This document shows, in pieces, positions 17,929 to 26,330 of a DNA stretch of 64,000 nt. Source of the DNA: Croceibacterium sp. TMG7-5b_MA50 (GTDB lineage Bacteria > Pseudomonadota > Alphaproteobacteria > Sphingomonadales > Sphingomonadaceae). The stretch spans positions 638,001 to 702,000 of the forward strand of contig NZ_CP156082.1 of assembly GCF_039830145.1 (NCBI RefSeq). The letters run 5' to 3'. The translations under genes were made by a program, and so were the position numbers. Every line of letters begins with the position of its first letter. The first letter of the stretch is position 1. The notes under the pieces were generated by a model that was given only the letters and a program-made list of their open reading frames with translations, ran no database searches and was not told the DNA's origin.

Positions 17929-20052
17929 CTACATGGTTGCGCGCAGCCCGACGGTGACGGTCCGCGGGGTGCCTGGTTGAACCCATAGGGGATGGTAGCT
18001 GTTGGCGTACCAGCGCTCGTCGAACAGGTTCTGCGCGGTGCCGAACAGCTCCAGTCCCTTGGTCAGCTCGATCTCGCCGAACAACCGCACCAGCGTGTGC
18101 GCGGGGAGGGTGAAGGCGGTTCCGGTCTCGCCCGAGCGACTGCCGACATGCTGGATGCCTGCGCCCAATTGAGCGTTGCGCCCGCTGAAGGTGAAGCGCT
18201 TCGATAGTTGTACGTTGCCATTGTGACGCGGGATGTTGATCAGCGGATCGCCCGGCCGGACCTGGAACGAGAAGTTGGGGTCGAGCACGCTCGATCGCGC
18301 CTCGGCATCAATATAGGCGTAGCTCACCAGCACTTCGACTGCGCCGGGCAGCTTGCCGGCAAGGTCCAGTTCGATCCCGCGGCTACGCGCGGCGCCGATC
18401 GCGACGGAGAAGCCGGGATTGTTCGTGTCGCTCGCCAGCACGTTCGACTTGTCGAGCTGGAAGGCGGACAAGGTGCCTGTCAGCCGCCCGCCGAACAGGG
18501 CCAGCTTGGCGCCAACCTCCTTGCTCTCGCTGGTCTCCGGTTCGAAGATAAGACCGGTCACGTCGGTGCCGATATTGGCCCGGAATCCCTCGCCATAAGC
18601 GGCGTAGAGTGTGACCGGAGCGGACATTTCAAAGACGACACCCGCCTGCGGGCTGAACCGGCCGCGATCGCTGTGGCTCGTTACTCCGGTGATACGATTG
18701 TCGGTGCGCAGGGCAAAGTCGTCATATCGTCCTCCGACCCGCACCTGCAGCCGATTAGTCAGGCTGATCTGGTCCTGGACGAAGATGCCGGTGGAACGCT
18801 GCGTATCGAGCCGGTTGTTCAGTAGTCCAGGAGCAGGCAACGGCAAGCGGCCATATTCGGGATCGAGGATGTCGATGACGAACCCGGCCCCGTCGCTCGT
18901 CTGCGTAGCGATGGCGGGGGGCCGGAAGCGGAAGAACAGCTGGTCATTGTCGAACCGGTCGTGATCGGCACCGACCAGCACCCGGTGAGTCAGTCCGGCG
19001 GTGTCGAACTCGCCCGAAAGCTCCGCCCGGATCACCCATTGGCGTGAATCGTAGCGACGGGAGCGACGCTGGCGGGATAGCGACCGACCGTCGACATAGA
19101 CCCGCTGGCGCGAGGGAACGAGCTCCGCGTCGGAGGAGAATCCGGTCAGCAGCGTGTCCCGCAGCGAAGCCCCGACCAGCAGGCTCCAGCGATCGGAAAA
19201 TTCGTGCTGCAGGCGCAATTGGTGGCCGTTGGCTCGCGCAGCCGTGTCGCCATCGCCCGGCTCACCCAGGAAGCGCTCGCGCGGAACGCTGGTGAAGTCG
19301 CCGTCCAGGACGAGGATGCCGCGATCGAACGGTGCCGCGACCCTGGTCCATTCCAGATCGTAGGTCAGCCGTGTGGCGCGACCGAGCGCCAGACCGACCG
19401 ATGGCAGCAGGCCGCGCCTGTTCTGTTCGACCGTGTCGCGGAAACTGCCGCCGTCTTCGGCATAGCCGACGAGGCGCACCGCCAGTCCATCGGTGACCAA
19501 CAGGTTTGCGTCGATGTCACCCCGGATCGTATCGAAGCTGCCCAATTGCAGCGCGGCGTTGCCGAAGCTGCCGCCGAGGTCCGCCTGCTTGGTGATGAGG
19601 TTCACGGTGCCGCCCGGCTCCCCACGGCCGAGGAGAGCAGCGGCGGGCCCTTTCAGCACCTCGATCCGCTCGATCCCAGCGACATCGCGTTGTCCGCCGA
19701 AGCCGCGCCCGCCATTGAAGCCGTTGACGAGGTAGCCGGTCGGCAGGTTCTCGTCCCCGGCGAAGCCCCGGACCGCGAAGGCATCCCACAATCCGCCAAG
19801 CGTATTCTGGCGGGAGATGGAAGCATTGAGGTCCAACGCGTCGGTCAGGCGGACGATGGCGTTCTGCTGCAAGGTCTCGCCATCAATCCCGGTGATCGCC
19901 TGCGGTATCTCCGACAGGGCGAAGTCGCCGCGATAGGGTTGGCGTACACCGGTGACGAGGATGTCGGCCCCGCTTGCCTGCTCCTGCGCCATCGCGGTCC
20001 ATGGCAACACCGCTGCCACGATGCCGCAGCACCCGATGATCCGTGTTCTCAT
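17929..20052 (-). CDS. TonB-dependent siderophore-type receptor
   Basis: 707 residues. The signal peptide (CGIVAAVLPWTAMAQEQ) is followed by ILVTGVRQPYRGDFALSEIP, a TonB-box/plug start. The plug domain contains VRGFAGDENLPTGYLVNGF and RIEVLKGPAAALLGRGEPGG, the signature of siderophore receptors, and the rest forms the 22-strand barrel ending in an aromatic-poor VGLRATM. It imports an iron chelate or similar ligand across the outer membrane using TonB energy. The gene is divergent from an ABC exporter, with two TGTTGT-ACA boxes between. The barrel C-terminus lacks the usual final Phe, a minor oddity. Confidence 0.9.
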   Translation of the reverse strand: MRTRIIGCCGIVAAVLPWTAMAQEQASGADILVTGVRQPYRGDFALSEIPQAITGIDGETLQQNAIVRLTDALDLNASISRQNTLGGLWDAFAVRGFAGDENLPTGYLVNGFNGGRGFGGQRDVAGIERIEVLKGPAAALLGRGEPGGTVNLITKQADLGGSFGNAALQLGSFDTIRGDIDANLLVTDGLAVRLVGYAEDGGSFRDTVEQNRRGLLPSVGLALGRATRLTYDLEWTRVAAPFDRGILVLDGDFTSVPRERFLGEPGDGDTAARANGHQLRLQHEFSDRWSLLVGASLRDTLLTGFSSDAELVPSRQRVYVDGRSLSRQRRSRRYDSRQWVIRAELSGEFDTAGLTHRVLVGADHDRFDNDQLFFRFRPPAIATQTSDGAGFVIDILDPEYGRLPLPAPGLLNNRLDTQRSTGIFVQDQISLTNRLQVRVGGRYDDFALRTDNRITGVTSHSDRGRFSPQAGVVFEMSAPVTLYAAYGEGFRANIGTDVTGLIFEPETSESKEVGAKLALFGGRLTGTLSAFQLDKSNVLASDTNNPGFSVAIGAARSRGIELDLAGKLPGAVEVLVSYAYIDAEARSSVLDPNFSFQVRPGDPLINIPRHNGNVQLSKRFTFSGRNAQLGAGIQHVGSRSGETGTAFTLPAHTLVRLFGEIELTKGLELFGTAQNLFDERWYANSYHPLWVQPGTPRTVTVGLRATM

Positions 20053-20073
20053 GTCCCGCCCTACCTGAAAGTG

Positions 20074-20131
20074 ATGTTGTCACATTGCGCTAGACATGCA
20101 GCGATCGGGCCGTCAATGGGCTGTTGTAACA
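20074..20131. promoter_or_regulatory. Two TGTTGT(C/A)ACA boxes between TonB receptor and ABC operon
   Basis: ATGTTGTCACAT (20074-20085) and TGTTGTAACA (20122-20131) are near-palindromes of the form TGTnnnnACA, repeated 47 bases apart in the divergent promoter region. They could be operators for a shared regulator. No Fur-type consensus was seen. The regulator is unknown. Confidence 0.4.
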
Positions 20132-20168
20132 TTTCTCCCCCATGCTCGATTACATGCAAGGACCCGCC

Positions 20169-20909
20169 ATGACTGAACCCGGCGTACCGCCGATCCTGAT
20201 CGACAAGCTTGTGCTCGCCTATCGTGAGCATCGCGTGCTCGACCAGCTTTCGCTGACCGTGCCGGCAGGCAGCATCACGGCGCTGCTGGGCGGAAACGGC
20301 GCAGGCAAGTCCACGACCCTTGCGGCCTTGCTCGGCTTCGCCCGTCCGCAGGCCGGGCGGATCGAGATCTGCGGGATCGATCCCAGTACCAACCCAGACG
20401 AGGCGCGGCGCCGGATCGCTTATCTGCCGGAGAACGTGGCGCTTTACGAACACCTGACCGCGCTGGAGAACGCGGACTATCTGCTGGCACTCGCCGGCGA
20501 TCGCCGCGACGCTGGTGCGATAACCGAAGCGTTCGCGGCTGCCGGTTTGCAGGAACGGGCGTGGCAGCAGCGGCTAGGTGGCTTTTCCAAGGGCATGCGC
20601 CAGAAGGTTGCCATCGCGGTCGCCCTGCTGCGGGAAGTGCCGGTGCTGCTGCTGGACGAACCGACCAGCGGGCTCGATCCGCGGGCCACGGCGGATTTCA
20701 ACACTCTGGTCAGCGCGGTTCGGGGGCGGGGCACGGCGGTGCTGATGGTGACGCACGATCTGCTGAGCGCGGCGGACGTAGCGGACCGGATCGGCTTCCT
20801 TGAGGCCGGTCGGATGGTCGAGCAGGTGATGCCGAGCGGGCCGGAGCGGTTCGACCTGCGCGCGCTCCATGCCCGTTTCCAGGTCGGTGACCGGCGGGGC
20901 GCTGCATGA
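20169..20909 (+). CDS. ABC transporter ATP-binding protein
   Basis: 246 residues, one ABC ATPase domain. Walker A is GGNGAGKST (about residues 41-49), the signature is LGGFSKGMRQK (a variant of LSGGQ with FSKGM), Walker B is VLLLDEPTSGLDP, and the switch His is in MVTHDLLSA. It is the NatA/CcmA-like type that powers export with ABC-2 permeases. I start at ATG 20169, with AGGA eleven bases upstream; ATGs at 20142 and 20154 are possible. It overlaps the next permease by four bases, so the three genes form an operon divergent from the TonB receptor. Confidence 0.9.
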   Translation: MTEPGVPPILIDKLVLAYREHRVLDQLSLTVPAGSITALLGGNGAGKSTTLAALLGFARPQAGRIEICGIDPSTNPDEARRRIAYLPENVALYEHLTALENADYLLALAGDRRDAGAITEAFAAAGLQERAWQQRLGGFSKGMRQKVAIAVALLREVPVLLLDEPTSGLDPRATADFNTLVSAVRGRGTAVLMVTHDLLSAADVADRIGFLEAGRMVEQVMPSGPERFDLRALHARFQVGDRRGAA

Positions 20910-22345
20910 GCGCCGTCCGCCTGATCGCCCGCGACGAACTGCGTCTGATGGCGCGCAACCGCGTGGCGCTGATCGCCTTCATGCTGCTGATCCTGCTGAC
21001 GTTAGTGGCGGTCCTGAGCGCGTGGTCCCACCAGCAATCGATCGCCGACCTGCGGGCCCGGCACCAGGACGCGGCGCAGGAGGCGTTCGACAGCCAGCCC
21101 GATCGCCACCCCCACCGTGTGGTCCATTACGGCAGTTTCATCTACCGCCCACTGGGGGCGCTCGCCGCGTTCGATCCGGGGGTGGATGCGTTCACCGGCA
21201 ACTCCATGTTCCTGGAAGGTCATCGGCAGAACACCGCCAATTTCGGCGATGTGCGGCAGAGTTCGATGCTGATCCGTTTTGGCCAGCTCACCCCCGCCTT
21301 CGTGCTGCAGGTGGTGGCGCCGTTGCTGCTGATCTTCCTGGGCTATGGCGCTATCGTGCGGGAGAGCGAGCGGGGCACGCTGCGCCTGCTGATGCTGCAG
21401 GGCGTGACCCGCCGGCAGGTGGTGCTCGGCAAGCTGGCGGCGCTGGGGATCGTGGCGCTTCTCGCCGGATTGCCGGCGATGATCGGCCTGCTGCTGATCG
21501 CCGGGCAGCCCGGCGCGATGCTGCTGCCTGTGCTGGTGATCGCGCTTGGTTACGCCGCGTATCTGTTCCTTTGGGTCGTGCTGGTCGTGCTCACTTCCAC
21601 CCTGGTGCGCCGCAGCCGAGATGCGCTGCTGGCGCTGGTCGCATTGTGGGCCGTGGCGATCGTGCTGCTGCCCCGGCTGGCTCCGGACGTGGCCAGTTCC
21701 GCCGTGCCGCTGGCGAACCGGATGCAGACCGACGTCGCCATCGCACGCGATCTGCGCCGGATGGGGGACAGCCATAACCCAGATGACCCGTTCTTCGCCG
21801 CTTTCAAGCAACAGGTGCTCGACAGGTATGGTGCGGAAGACGTGGAGGATCTGCCGGTCAACTACAAAGGGCTGGTGGCGGTCGAGGGAGAGCGGATGAC
21901 GTCCGAACTGTTCGACCGGTACGCGGCGGCGAGCTACGCCGCGCAGGCCCGGCAGAACGGGATTGTCGCGGCCATCGGTGTGCTGAGCCCGGCGATCGCC
22001 TTGCGCGACCTCTCCATGGCGGCAGCCGGGACGGACTTCGCGGGTCATCGCCGCTTCCTCGAACAGGCGGAGGATTACCGCTACGATCTCGTCCAGCGAT
22101 TGAACCGGCTGCAGGCGACCGGCGTCACCTATGCTGACGACACGGCGGAGGATGCCGGGGCAGACGAGCGCAAGCGGGTCGGGTCCACAAATTGGGAGGA
22201 GATGCCCGATTTCACCTATTCCGCACCATCTGCCGCGACGCTGGCGCGTGGAGCGCTGCCTGGGCTGCTGGTCGTTCTGGCCTGGTTGATCGTCGCCATC
22301 GTGCTGCTTGCCCGGGCGACCACCACTTTGGGAGAGCGCCGGTGA
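20906..22345 (+). CDS. ABC-2 type permease (DUF3526 type)
   Basis: 479 residues with an N-terminal transmembrane segment (VALIAFMLLILLTLVAVLSAW, shown in part), a large periplasmic or extracytoplasmic loop, a membrane core at about residues 130-260 and a final helix near the C-terminus. The loop has GFVLQVV and RESERGTLRLLMLQG, a hallmark of ABC-2/DUF3526 permeases in which EsxGTLRLL follows helix 2. It forms the channel with the upstream ATPase and the downstream paralogue. The cargo is unknown. Translation is coupled on both sides (ATGA and GTGA overlaps). Confidence 0.85.
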   Translation: MSAVRLIARDELRLMARNRVALIAFMLLILLTLVAVLSAWSHQQSIADLRARHQDAAQEAFDSQPDRHPHRVVHYGSFIYRPLGALAAFDPGVDAFTGNSMFLEGHRQNTANFGDVRQSSMLIRFGQLTPAFVLQVVAPLLLIFLGYGAIVRESERGTLRLLMLQGVTRRQVVLGKLAALGIVALLAGLPAMIGLLLIAGQPGAMLLPVLVIALGYAAYLFLWVVLVVLTSTLVRRSRDALLALVALWAVAIVLLPRLAPDVASSAVPLANRMQTDVAIARDLRRMGDSHNPDDPFFAAFKQQVLDRYGAEDVEDLPVNYKGLVAVEGERMTSELFDRYAAASYAAQARQNGIVAAIGVLSPAIALRDLSMAAAGTDFAGHRRFLEQAEDYRYDLVQRLNRLQATGVTYADDTAEDAGADERKRVGSTNWEEMPDFTYSAPSAATLARGALPGLLVVLAWLIVAIVLLARATTTLGERR

Positions 22346-23598
22346 CCCTGTGGCTGCACGAACTGCGCCTGCTGCTGCGGGCGCGTCTCAACCTCCTCGC
22401 GCTGGTCCTGCTGGCCGGGCTGAGCACGGCCGCGGTATCCCTCGGCATGGTGGAGGTCGCGCGGCAGCGCGCCGCGATTGCCGCCATTCCCGAGTTGCAG
22501 ACGGAGGACATGGCGGCCGTGATCGGCTGGGCGGCGGAAACCGGCGACCCTGGCAATGCCGCCTATTACAGCTTCCATCCCACCTGGGATGCACCCGCGC
22601 CGCTGGCCTTCGCGGCCATGGGTATGCGGGACGTCGCACCCTTCATCATGCGCGTGCGGGCACTGGGGCTGGAGGCGCAGATCCACGACGGCGACACCTT
22701 CAATCCCGAGCTTGCCCTGCCGGGCCGGTTCGACTTTGCCTTCGTACTGGTGTTCCTGGCGCCACTGTTCGTGATCGCGTCGTTTCACGATCTTAAATCG
22801 GGAGAGCGGGAAGCCGGGCGGGTGCGCATGCTGGAGGCGCTGCCGGGCGGCAATTCACGGCTGTGGCGCAGGCGCGGTGTGCTGCGCTTCGCATTACTGT
22901 GGCTGGGGCTTTCGACCCCATTCCTGTGCGCCGCCTTGGTACAGGGCGTGAGTCCGGGTGCGATCGTGGCCGTGCTGCTGCTTGCCGCCGCGTATCTATG
23001 GTTCTGGATTGCGCTAGCCGCGATCGTCGGAAGGCTGCGATGGAGTTCCGTCACCAATGCCGCCACGCTGGCGGCGATCTGGCTGGTGCTGGTGCTGATC
23101 GTCCCGACGCTGGCCAATGTCGCCATCAACCGTGCCGTGCCGGTTAATCAGGGGGCGGAGATCGCGCTGGCGCAGCGCGAGATGGTCAACCGTGCATGGG
23201 ACATCCCGCGCGAGACGACGATGCGCCGCTTCTATGCCGGTCACCCGGCCTATGCCGCCTCCGCCCCGTTGCCGGTGGCGTTCCACTGGAAGTGGTACTT
23301 CGCCTTCCATCAGGTCGGCGATGAAAGCGTGGCCGACGAGGTCGCCGCCTATCGCACCGGGCTGGAGCAGCGCGACCGCGCGGCCCGTCTGCTCGGCTGG
23401 GTGCTGCCGCCGGTTGGCATGCAGATGCTGCTGGGGCAATTGGCCGAAACTGACCTGGCCGCGCAGCTTGCCTATCAGGATCGCATTCGCGCCTTCCATG
23501 GACGGTTGCGGCGCTTCTACTACGATTATCTGTTCAGCGATCGACCGTTCGGGGAAGCCGATTACGCTCGTGCGCCGCGCTTCGGGGAGGATGGCTGA
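22342..23598 (+). CDS. ABC-2 type permease (DUF3526), second subunit
   Basis: 418 residues, a paralogue of the preceding permease with the same layout: an N-terminal helix after TLWLHELRLLLRARLNLLAL, a large external loop, then LKSGEREAGRVRMLEALPGG at the cytoplasmic side and several helices. Start GTG 22342 sits in the GTGA overlap with the previous stop, and ATG alternatives further in would remove the first helix. With 20169-22345 it forms a heteromeric exporter. Co-location with a TonB receptor suggests export or processing of a ligand taken up by it, or peptide handling; that is only inference. Confidence 0.83.
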   Translation: MTLWLHELRLLLRARLNLLALVLLAGLSTAAVSLGMVEVARQRAAIAAIPELQTEDMAAVIGWAAETGDPGNAAYYSFHPTWDAPAPLAFAAMGMRDVAPFIMRVRALGLEAQIHDGDTFNPELALPGRFDFAFVLVFLAPLFVIASFHDLKSGEREAGRVRMLEALPGGNSRLWRRRGVLRFALLWLGLSTPFLCAALVQGVSPGAIVAVLLLAAAYLWFWIALAAIVGRLRWSSVTNAATLAAIWLVLVLIVPTLANVAINRAVPVNQGAEIALAQREMVNRAWDIPRETTMRRFYAGHPAYAASAPLPVAFHWKWYFAFHQVGDESVADEVAAYRTGLEQRDRAARLLGWVLPPVGMQMLLGQLAETDLAAQLAYQDRIRAFHGRLRRFYYDYLFSDRPFGEADYARAPRFGEDG

Positions 23599-23652
23599 TG
23601 CGAGCGAGACGGATTGCCATCCCTCCGCAGCTTACCTAAACGCGCTGGTGGC

Positions 23653-23729
23653 GCGCCCATAGCTCAGCAGGATAGAGCGTCAGATTCCTAATCTGAAGGC
23701 CACAGGTTCGAATCCTGTTGGGCGCACCA
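23653..23729 (+). tRNA. tRNA-Arg (anticodon CCT), used as attachment site
   Basis: The acceptor arm GCGCCCA (23653-23659) pairs with TGGGCGC (23719-23725). The anticodon arm TCAGA/TCTGA closes TTCCTAA with anticodon CCT. The T-arm is ACAGGTTCGAATCCTGT, and CCA is encoded at 23727-23729. The last bases form the 10-bp repeat found again at 42205-42214, so a mobile element is inserted at the 3' end and the tRNA stays intact. Confidence 0.95.
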
Positions 23730-25242
23730 TACCTTCCTCATCCCCCTTCAGACTCAAAAAAAAGCTGAAGGGAGAAGAGGTTATGGCGGTTCTAAACCCT
23801 TCATTACGGGTGTAGGCCAGCCGCTCCGCAAAAGTCAGTTTGAGCACCGCCCGCTTGTCCTCGATGCGGTCACTTTCCCAAAGATAACAAGGGTTTGCTA
23901 GGAACTGCATCGCGGTTCTAAAAGTCTCGTCAAAGCTTTTCAGCGGACGACCGCAGGACGCCACTTTCTCAGCCAATTCGGCCTTTTCCGCCTCCATCTT
24001 CTGGATTCGTTGCTCGTAGGTTTTGATGAGCGCCGGGCTGTCCGTCTCGACAACCCGGTCGACGAGCTGCTCGATTGTCGTGTCGAGCTTCTTGAGCTGG
24101 ACTTCGAGGCTTTTGGCCTGCTGCCCGGCTTGCGCCAGCCTTCCATCCCACAGATCGCGGAACATGGCCGCAGCCAGCTCCATCAGCTCGGTCGAAGGCC
24201 TCAGCTCTTTGAGCAGCGCAGCAAAGTCTCCTTCCAGCTGCTCGCGCCTGATCGACTTGCCGTAGGACACGCAGCCCTTCTGCATGCAGAGGTAATAAGG
24301 ATATTTTGCGGAGCGGCCCGTGGACCAGCAGGACATGAGCTGATGTCCACAGCAGCCGCAGGTGATGAATCCGCGCAGCGGAAAGTCTTCGCCCAGGTTG
24401 GCTTTCGCGGGCACGTTAGCGACCGCCTTCATGCGGCGCTCGATGGCGCGGAGGGTCTCGAAGCTGACTAGAGGCTCATGGCGAGCGGGCACAAGATTGA
24501 GGCCCCATTCCGGAATGCTGATGTAACCGGCGTAGGTTGGACGGGTGAGCATCTCACGGATGCGTTCGGTTGTAAGAGTGCTCCGGCGCTTGCTCGGCCA
24601 CTCCGGGCGGCTTTGGAAGAAGCGCATCACTTCCGGCTGAGTCTGGAAGCGGCCAGAGGCATAGCCTTCAAGCCCTTCCTGCACGATTGAAGCCAAAGGC
24701 TCATCGCGCACCAGCATCTTACCGTGACCGGAGACACGCTCGAAGCGGTAGCCGATGGGAGCCGGGAAGCACCAGTAGCCGCCCTGAACCCGCGCCCGCA
24801 TGCGGTTCTTCGTCTGGTCGGCATTCTTCTGCCGCTGATGCTGAGACACGGAAGCGAGCAAGTTCTCGACCAGCTGGGAGTCCGAGTCTTCGCCGAATTC
24901 GATAGAAGGCGATTGCAGGATGCCGTTGGCGCTACTGATCGCCGTCCGGAGCTGAAGGTGAGCCTCTAGAGAGCGCGCGAGACGACTGATGTCATCGATG
25001 ATGACGATGTGCGGCTGCTTCTGCTTCTTGAGGAAAGCCAGCATGGCGATCATGCCGGGGCGGCCAACGATAGAGCCGGAGGCATCATCGCAGAAGGTCT
25101 CGACGACACGGTAGCCTTTATAGGTCGCAAACTCCCGGCAGCGGGTTTCCTGGCTTTCAAGCCCATGGCCTTGCGTCTTCTGCTGCACGCTGGAAACGCG
25201 CGCATAGATGACGGCTGGCTGTTGTATGTCGCCTTTGCTCAT
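23680..25242 (-). CDS. Large serine recombinase (integrase of the element)
   Basis: 520 residues. The resolvase-type catalytic domain (about 1-150) has YARVSS with nucleophile Ser17, and IIDDISRLARS. A recombinase domain follows (about 175-280), then a zinc ribbon CGCCGHQLMSC with a second Cys pair near 325, a coiled coil (about 365-440) and a tail. The last 17 residues (MVRPTGFEPVAFRLGI, then stop) are encoded antisense to tRNA-Arg, so they belong to the host chromosome. It should catalyse integration and excision between attP and the tRNA attB. It overlaps the upstream 102-residue gene by four bases. Confidence 0.9.
   Translation of the reverse strand: MSKGDIQQPAVIYARVSSVQQKTQGHGLESQETRCREFATYKGYRVVETFCDDASGSIVGRPGMIAMLAFLKKQKQPHIVIIDDISRLARSLEAHLQLRTAISSANGILQSPSIEFGEDSDSQLVENLLASVSQHQRQKNADQTKNRMRARVQGGYWCFPAPIGYRFERVSGHGKMLVRDEPLASIVQEGLEGYASGRFQTQPEVMRFFQSRPEWPSKRRSTLTTERIREMLTRPTYAGYISIPEWGLNLVPARHEPLVSFETLRAIERRMKAVANVPAKANLGEDFPLRGFITCGCCGHQLMSCWSTGRSAKYPYYLCMQKGCVSYGKSIRREQLEGDFAALLKELRPSTELMELAAAMFRDLWDGRLAQAGQQAKSLEVQLKKLDTTIEQLVDRVVETDSPALIKTYEQRIQKMEAEKAELAEKVASCGRPLKSFDETFRTAMQFLANPCYLWESDRIEDKRAVLKLTFAERLAYTRNEGFRTAITSSPFSFFLSLKGDEEGMVRPTGFEPVAFRLGI
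23721..23730. other. Attachment site attL core
   Basis: GGCGCACCAT, the tRNA acceptor 3' strand plus CCA and one T. The same 10 bases recur at 42205-42214. The flanking bases differ on both sides, so the identity is exactly 10 bp, a length normal for serine-recombinase cores. Confidence 0.75.
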
Positions 25243-25547
25243 CGGCGTCTCTTTCTCGCGGGAGGCTTCGGCCTGGCCGCGTCGTTGAATGTCGGTGTTA
25301 AAGGTTCTTCACAGTCTAACGCGGTTGTGGACTCGGATGCCAAGGTTTCGAGCTGCTTTGCGGCGGATGTCCCCCGCTGATTGCCCATCAATCCCATCCG
25401 CAGCTGCTGTTCCGGCGCATCGCCGAACGCCCGATCGACGAAGCTGCCCATCATGCCCCAGACCTGCGTGAGAACGGCGACCTTGGCCTCCTCATGCATG
25501 TCGAAACGGTCAACGAAATGGCGATAGCGGTTGATGTCGAGCTGCAT
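25239..25547 (-). CDS. Hypothetical protein coupled to the recombinase
   Basis: 102 residues starting MQLDINRYRHFVDRFDMHEE, mostly helical in its first 60 residues, then a charged, disordered-looking C-terminus ending PPARKRRR. No family recognised. Its stop overlaps the recombinase ATG (ATGA), so the two are translated together; it could be a recombination directionality factor or accessory DNA-binding protein, but nothing shows this directly. The frame stays open upstream of the ATG for about 30 codons without another usual start codon, so the start is not certain. Confidence 0.6.
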   Translation of the reverse strand: MQLDINRYRHFVDRFDMHEEAKVAVLTQVWGMMGSFVDRAFGDAPEQQLRMGLMGNQRGTSAAKQLETLASESTTALDCEEPLTPTFNDAARPKPPARKRRR

Positions 25548-25654
25548 GGCCCATGGCTTTCCCGGCCGCGCAGCATGTACTCGCAGGCCGTATTCGGTGT
25601 TGTTCTGATTGCGGAATGCCTGCTGCGGACCTGCCCTCCGGGGACTTACGGCAC

Positions 25655-25684
25655 AAAAAAAGCCCCGCCGAAACTCGGCAGGGC
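25655..25684 (-). terminator. Rho-independent terminator, minus strand
   Basis: On the minus strand GCCCTGCCGA pairs with CGGCGGGGC (one G-T pair) around a short loop, followed by TTTTTTT (complement of 25655-25661). It separates the 121-residue gene from the recombinase pair, which therefore needs its own promoter between 25548 and 25654. Confidence 0.75.
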
Positions 25685-25743
25685 GCGGACGCAGTTATAG
25701 GTATTCGTTCCTAATATGTTCTATTTAGCCGGAGTTGTCCAGC

Positions 25744-26109
25744 TTATTTGCTGATCGGCGTGCCGATGATCTTGAAGGCTGCATCGTAAAGCTGAAGACG
25801 CAGTAGCATCGACATCTTCGGCCTTCTTGCCGGTCGCACCTTGGCCTTCCTCTTCATGTCGTCGATGCAGCGAAGGCTGGGGTCCGATCCATGCGCGTCG
25901 TCGATAATCTCGTCATGGATGTTGATCTCACTTCCGTCCGGATCGAGGATGACGCCTTCATTCTCGATCCAGCCGAAAATCACATCTGCCAGCCAGTCGG
26001 GCGTCCGTCGCCGAGACAGGTTAAGCGCGACAACCGCATGCGCGAGCTTCTCGATGAAGTCGATGCTGAGCAAAATCTTGTCAGCCGCGACCTGGACTTT
26101 CTTTGCCAT
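25744..26109 (-). CDS. Hypothetical protein of the mobile element
   Basis: 121 residues with a good ribosome site (GGAGG six bases before the ATG at 26109). The first part AADKILLSIDFIEKLAHAVVALN is predicted helical, then RRRTPDWLADVIFGWIENEG and a charged EINIHDEIIDD. The C-terminal half is Arg/Lys-rich, so nucleic-acid binding is possible. No family recognised. A clear terminator lies 60 bases beyond its stop, and it is divergent from the 490-residue gene. Confidence 0.55.
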   Translation of the reverse strand: MAKKVQVAADKILLSIDFIEKLAHAVVALNLSRRRTPDWLADVIFGWIENEGVILDPDGSEINIHDEIIDDAHGSDPSLRCIDDMKRKAKVRPARRPKMSMLLRLQLYDAAFKIIGTPISK

Positions 26110-26330
26110 TTTAGCCTCCGGGATTGGAGGCAGGCCTGCCGGGGTAAAGCGCTCTTGGGGTGCACTGCTACCTTATGCCCCCACTACGCGAGCAGGCGCG
26201 GGCAGCTATTCCGGCAATAGGCGGCAGCAAATCAGGCAATGTCGCCGGGATTACTCGTTCTTTCGCGAGCAGTGGCGGACCCAGTGAGTTTGTCCTACCC
26301 ATCTGAAAAGCGGGCAGATGAGGCAGCCTG

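Noticed and set aside
20053-20168. Fur box in front of the TonB receptor
   Set aside because: No GATAAT-type consensus in the interval; the visible boxes are of the TGTnnnnACA kind instead.
25548-25640. N-terminal extension of the 102-residue gene (reading QQAFRNQNNTEYGL)
   Set aside because: The frame is open and looks protein-like, but has no ATG, GTG or TTG start before the ATG at 25547, so the shorter gene is kept.
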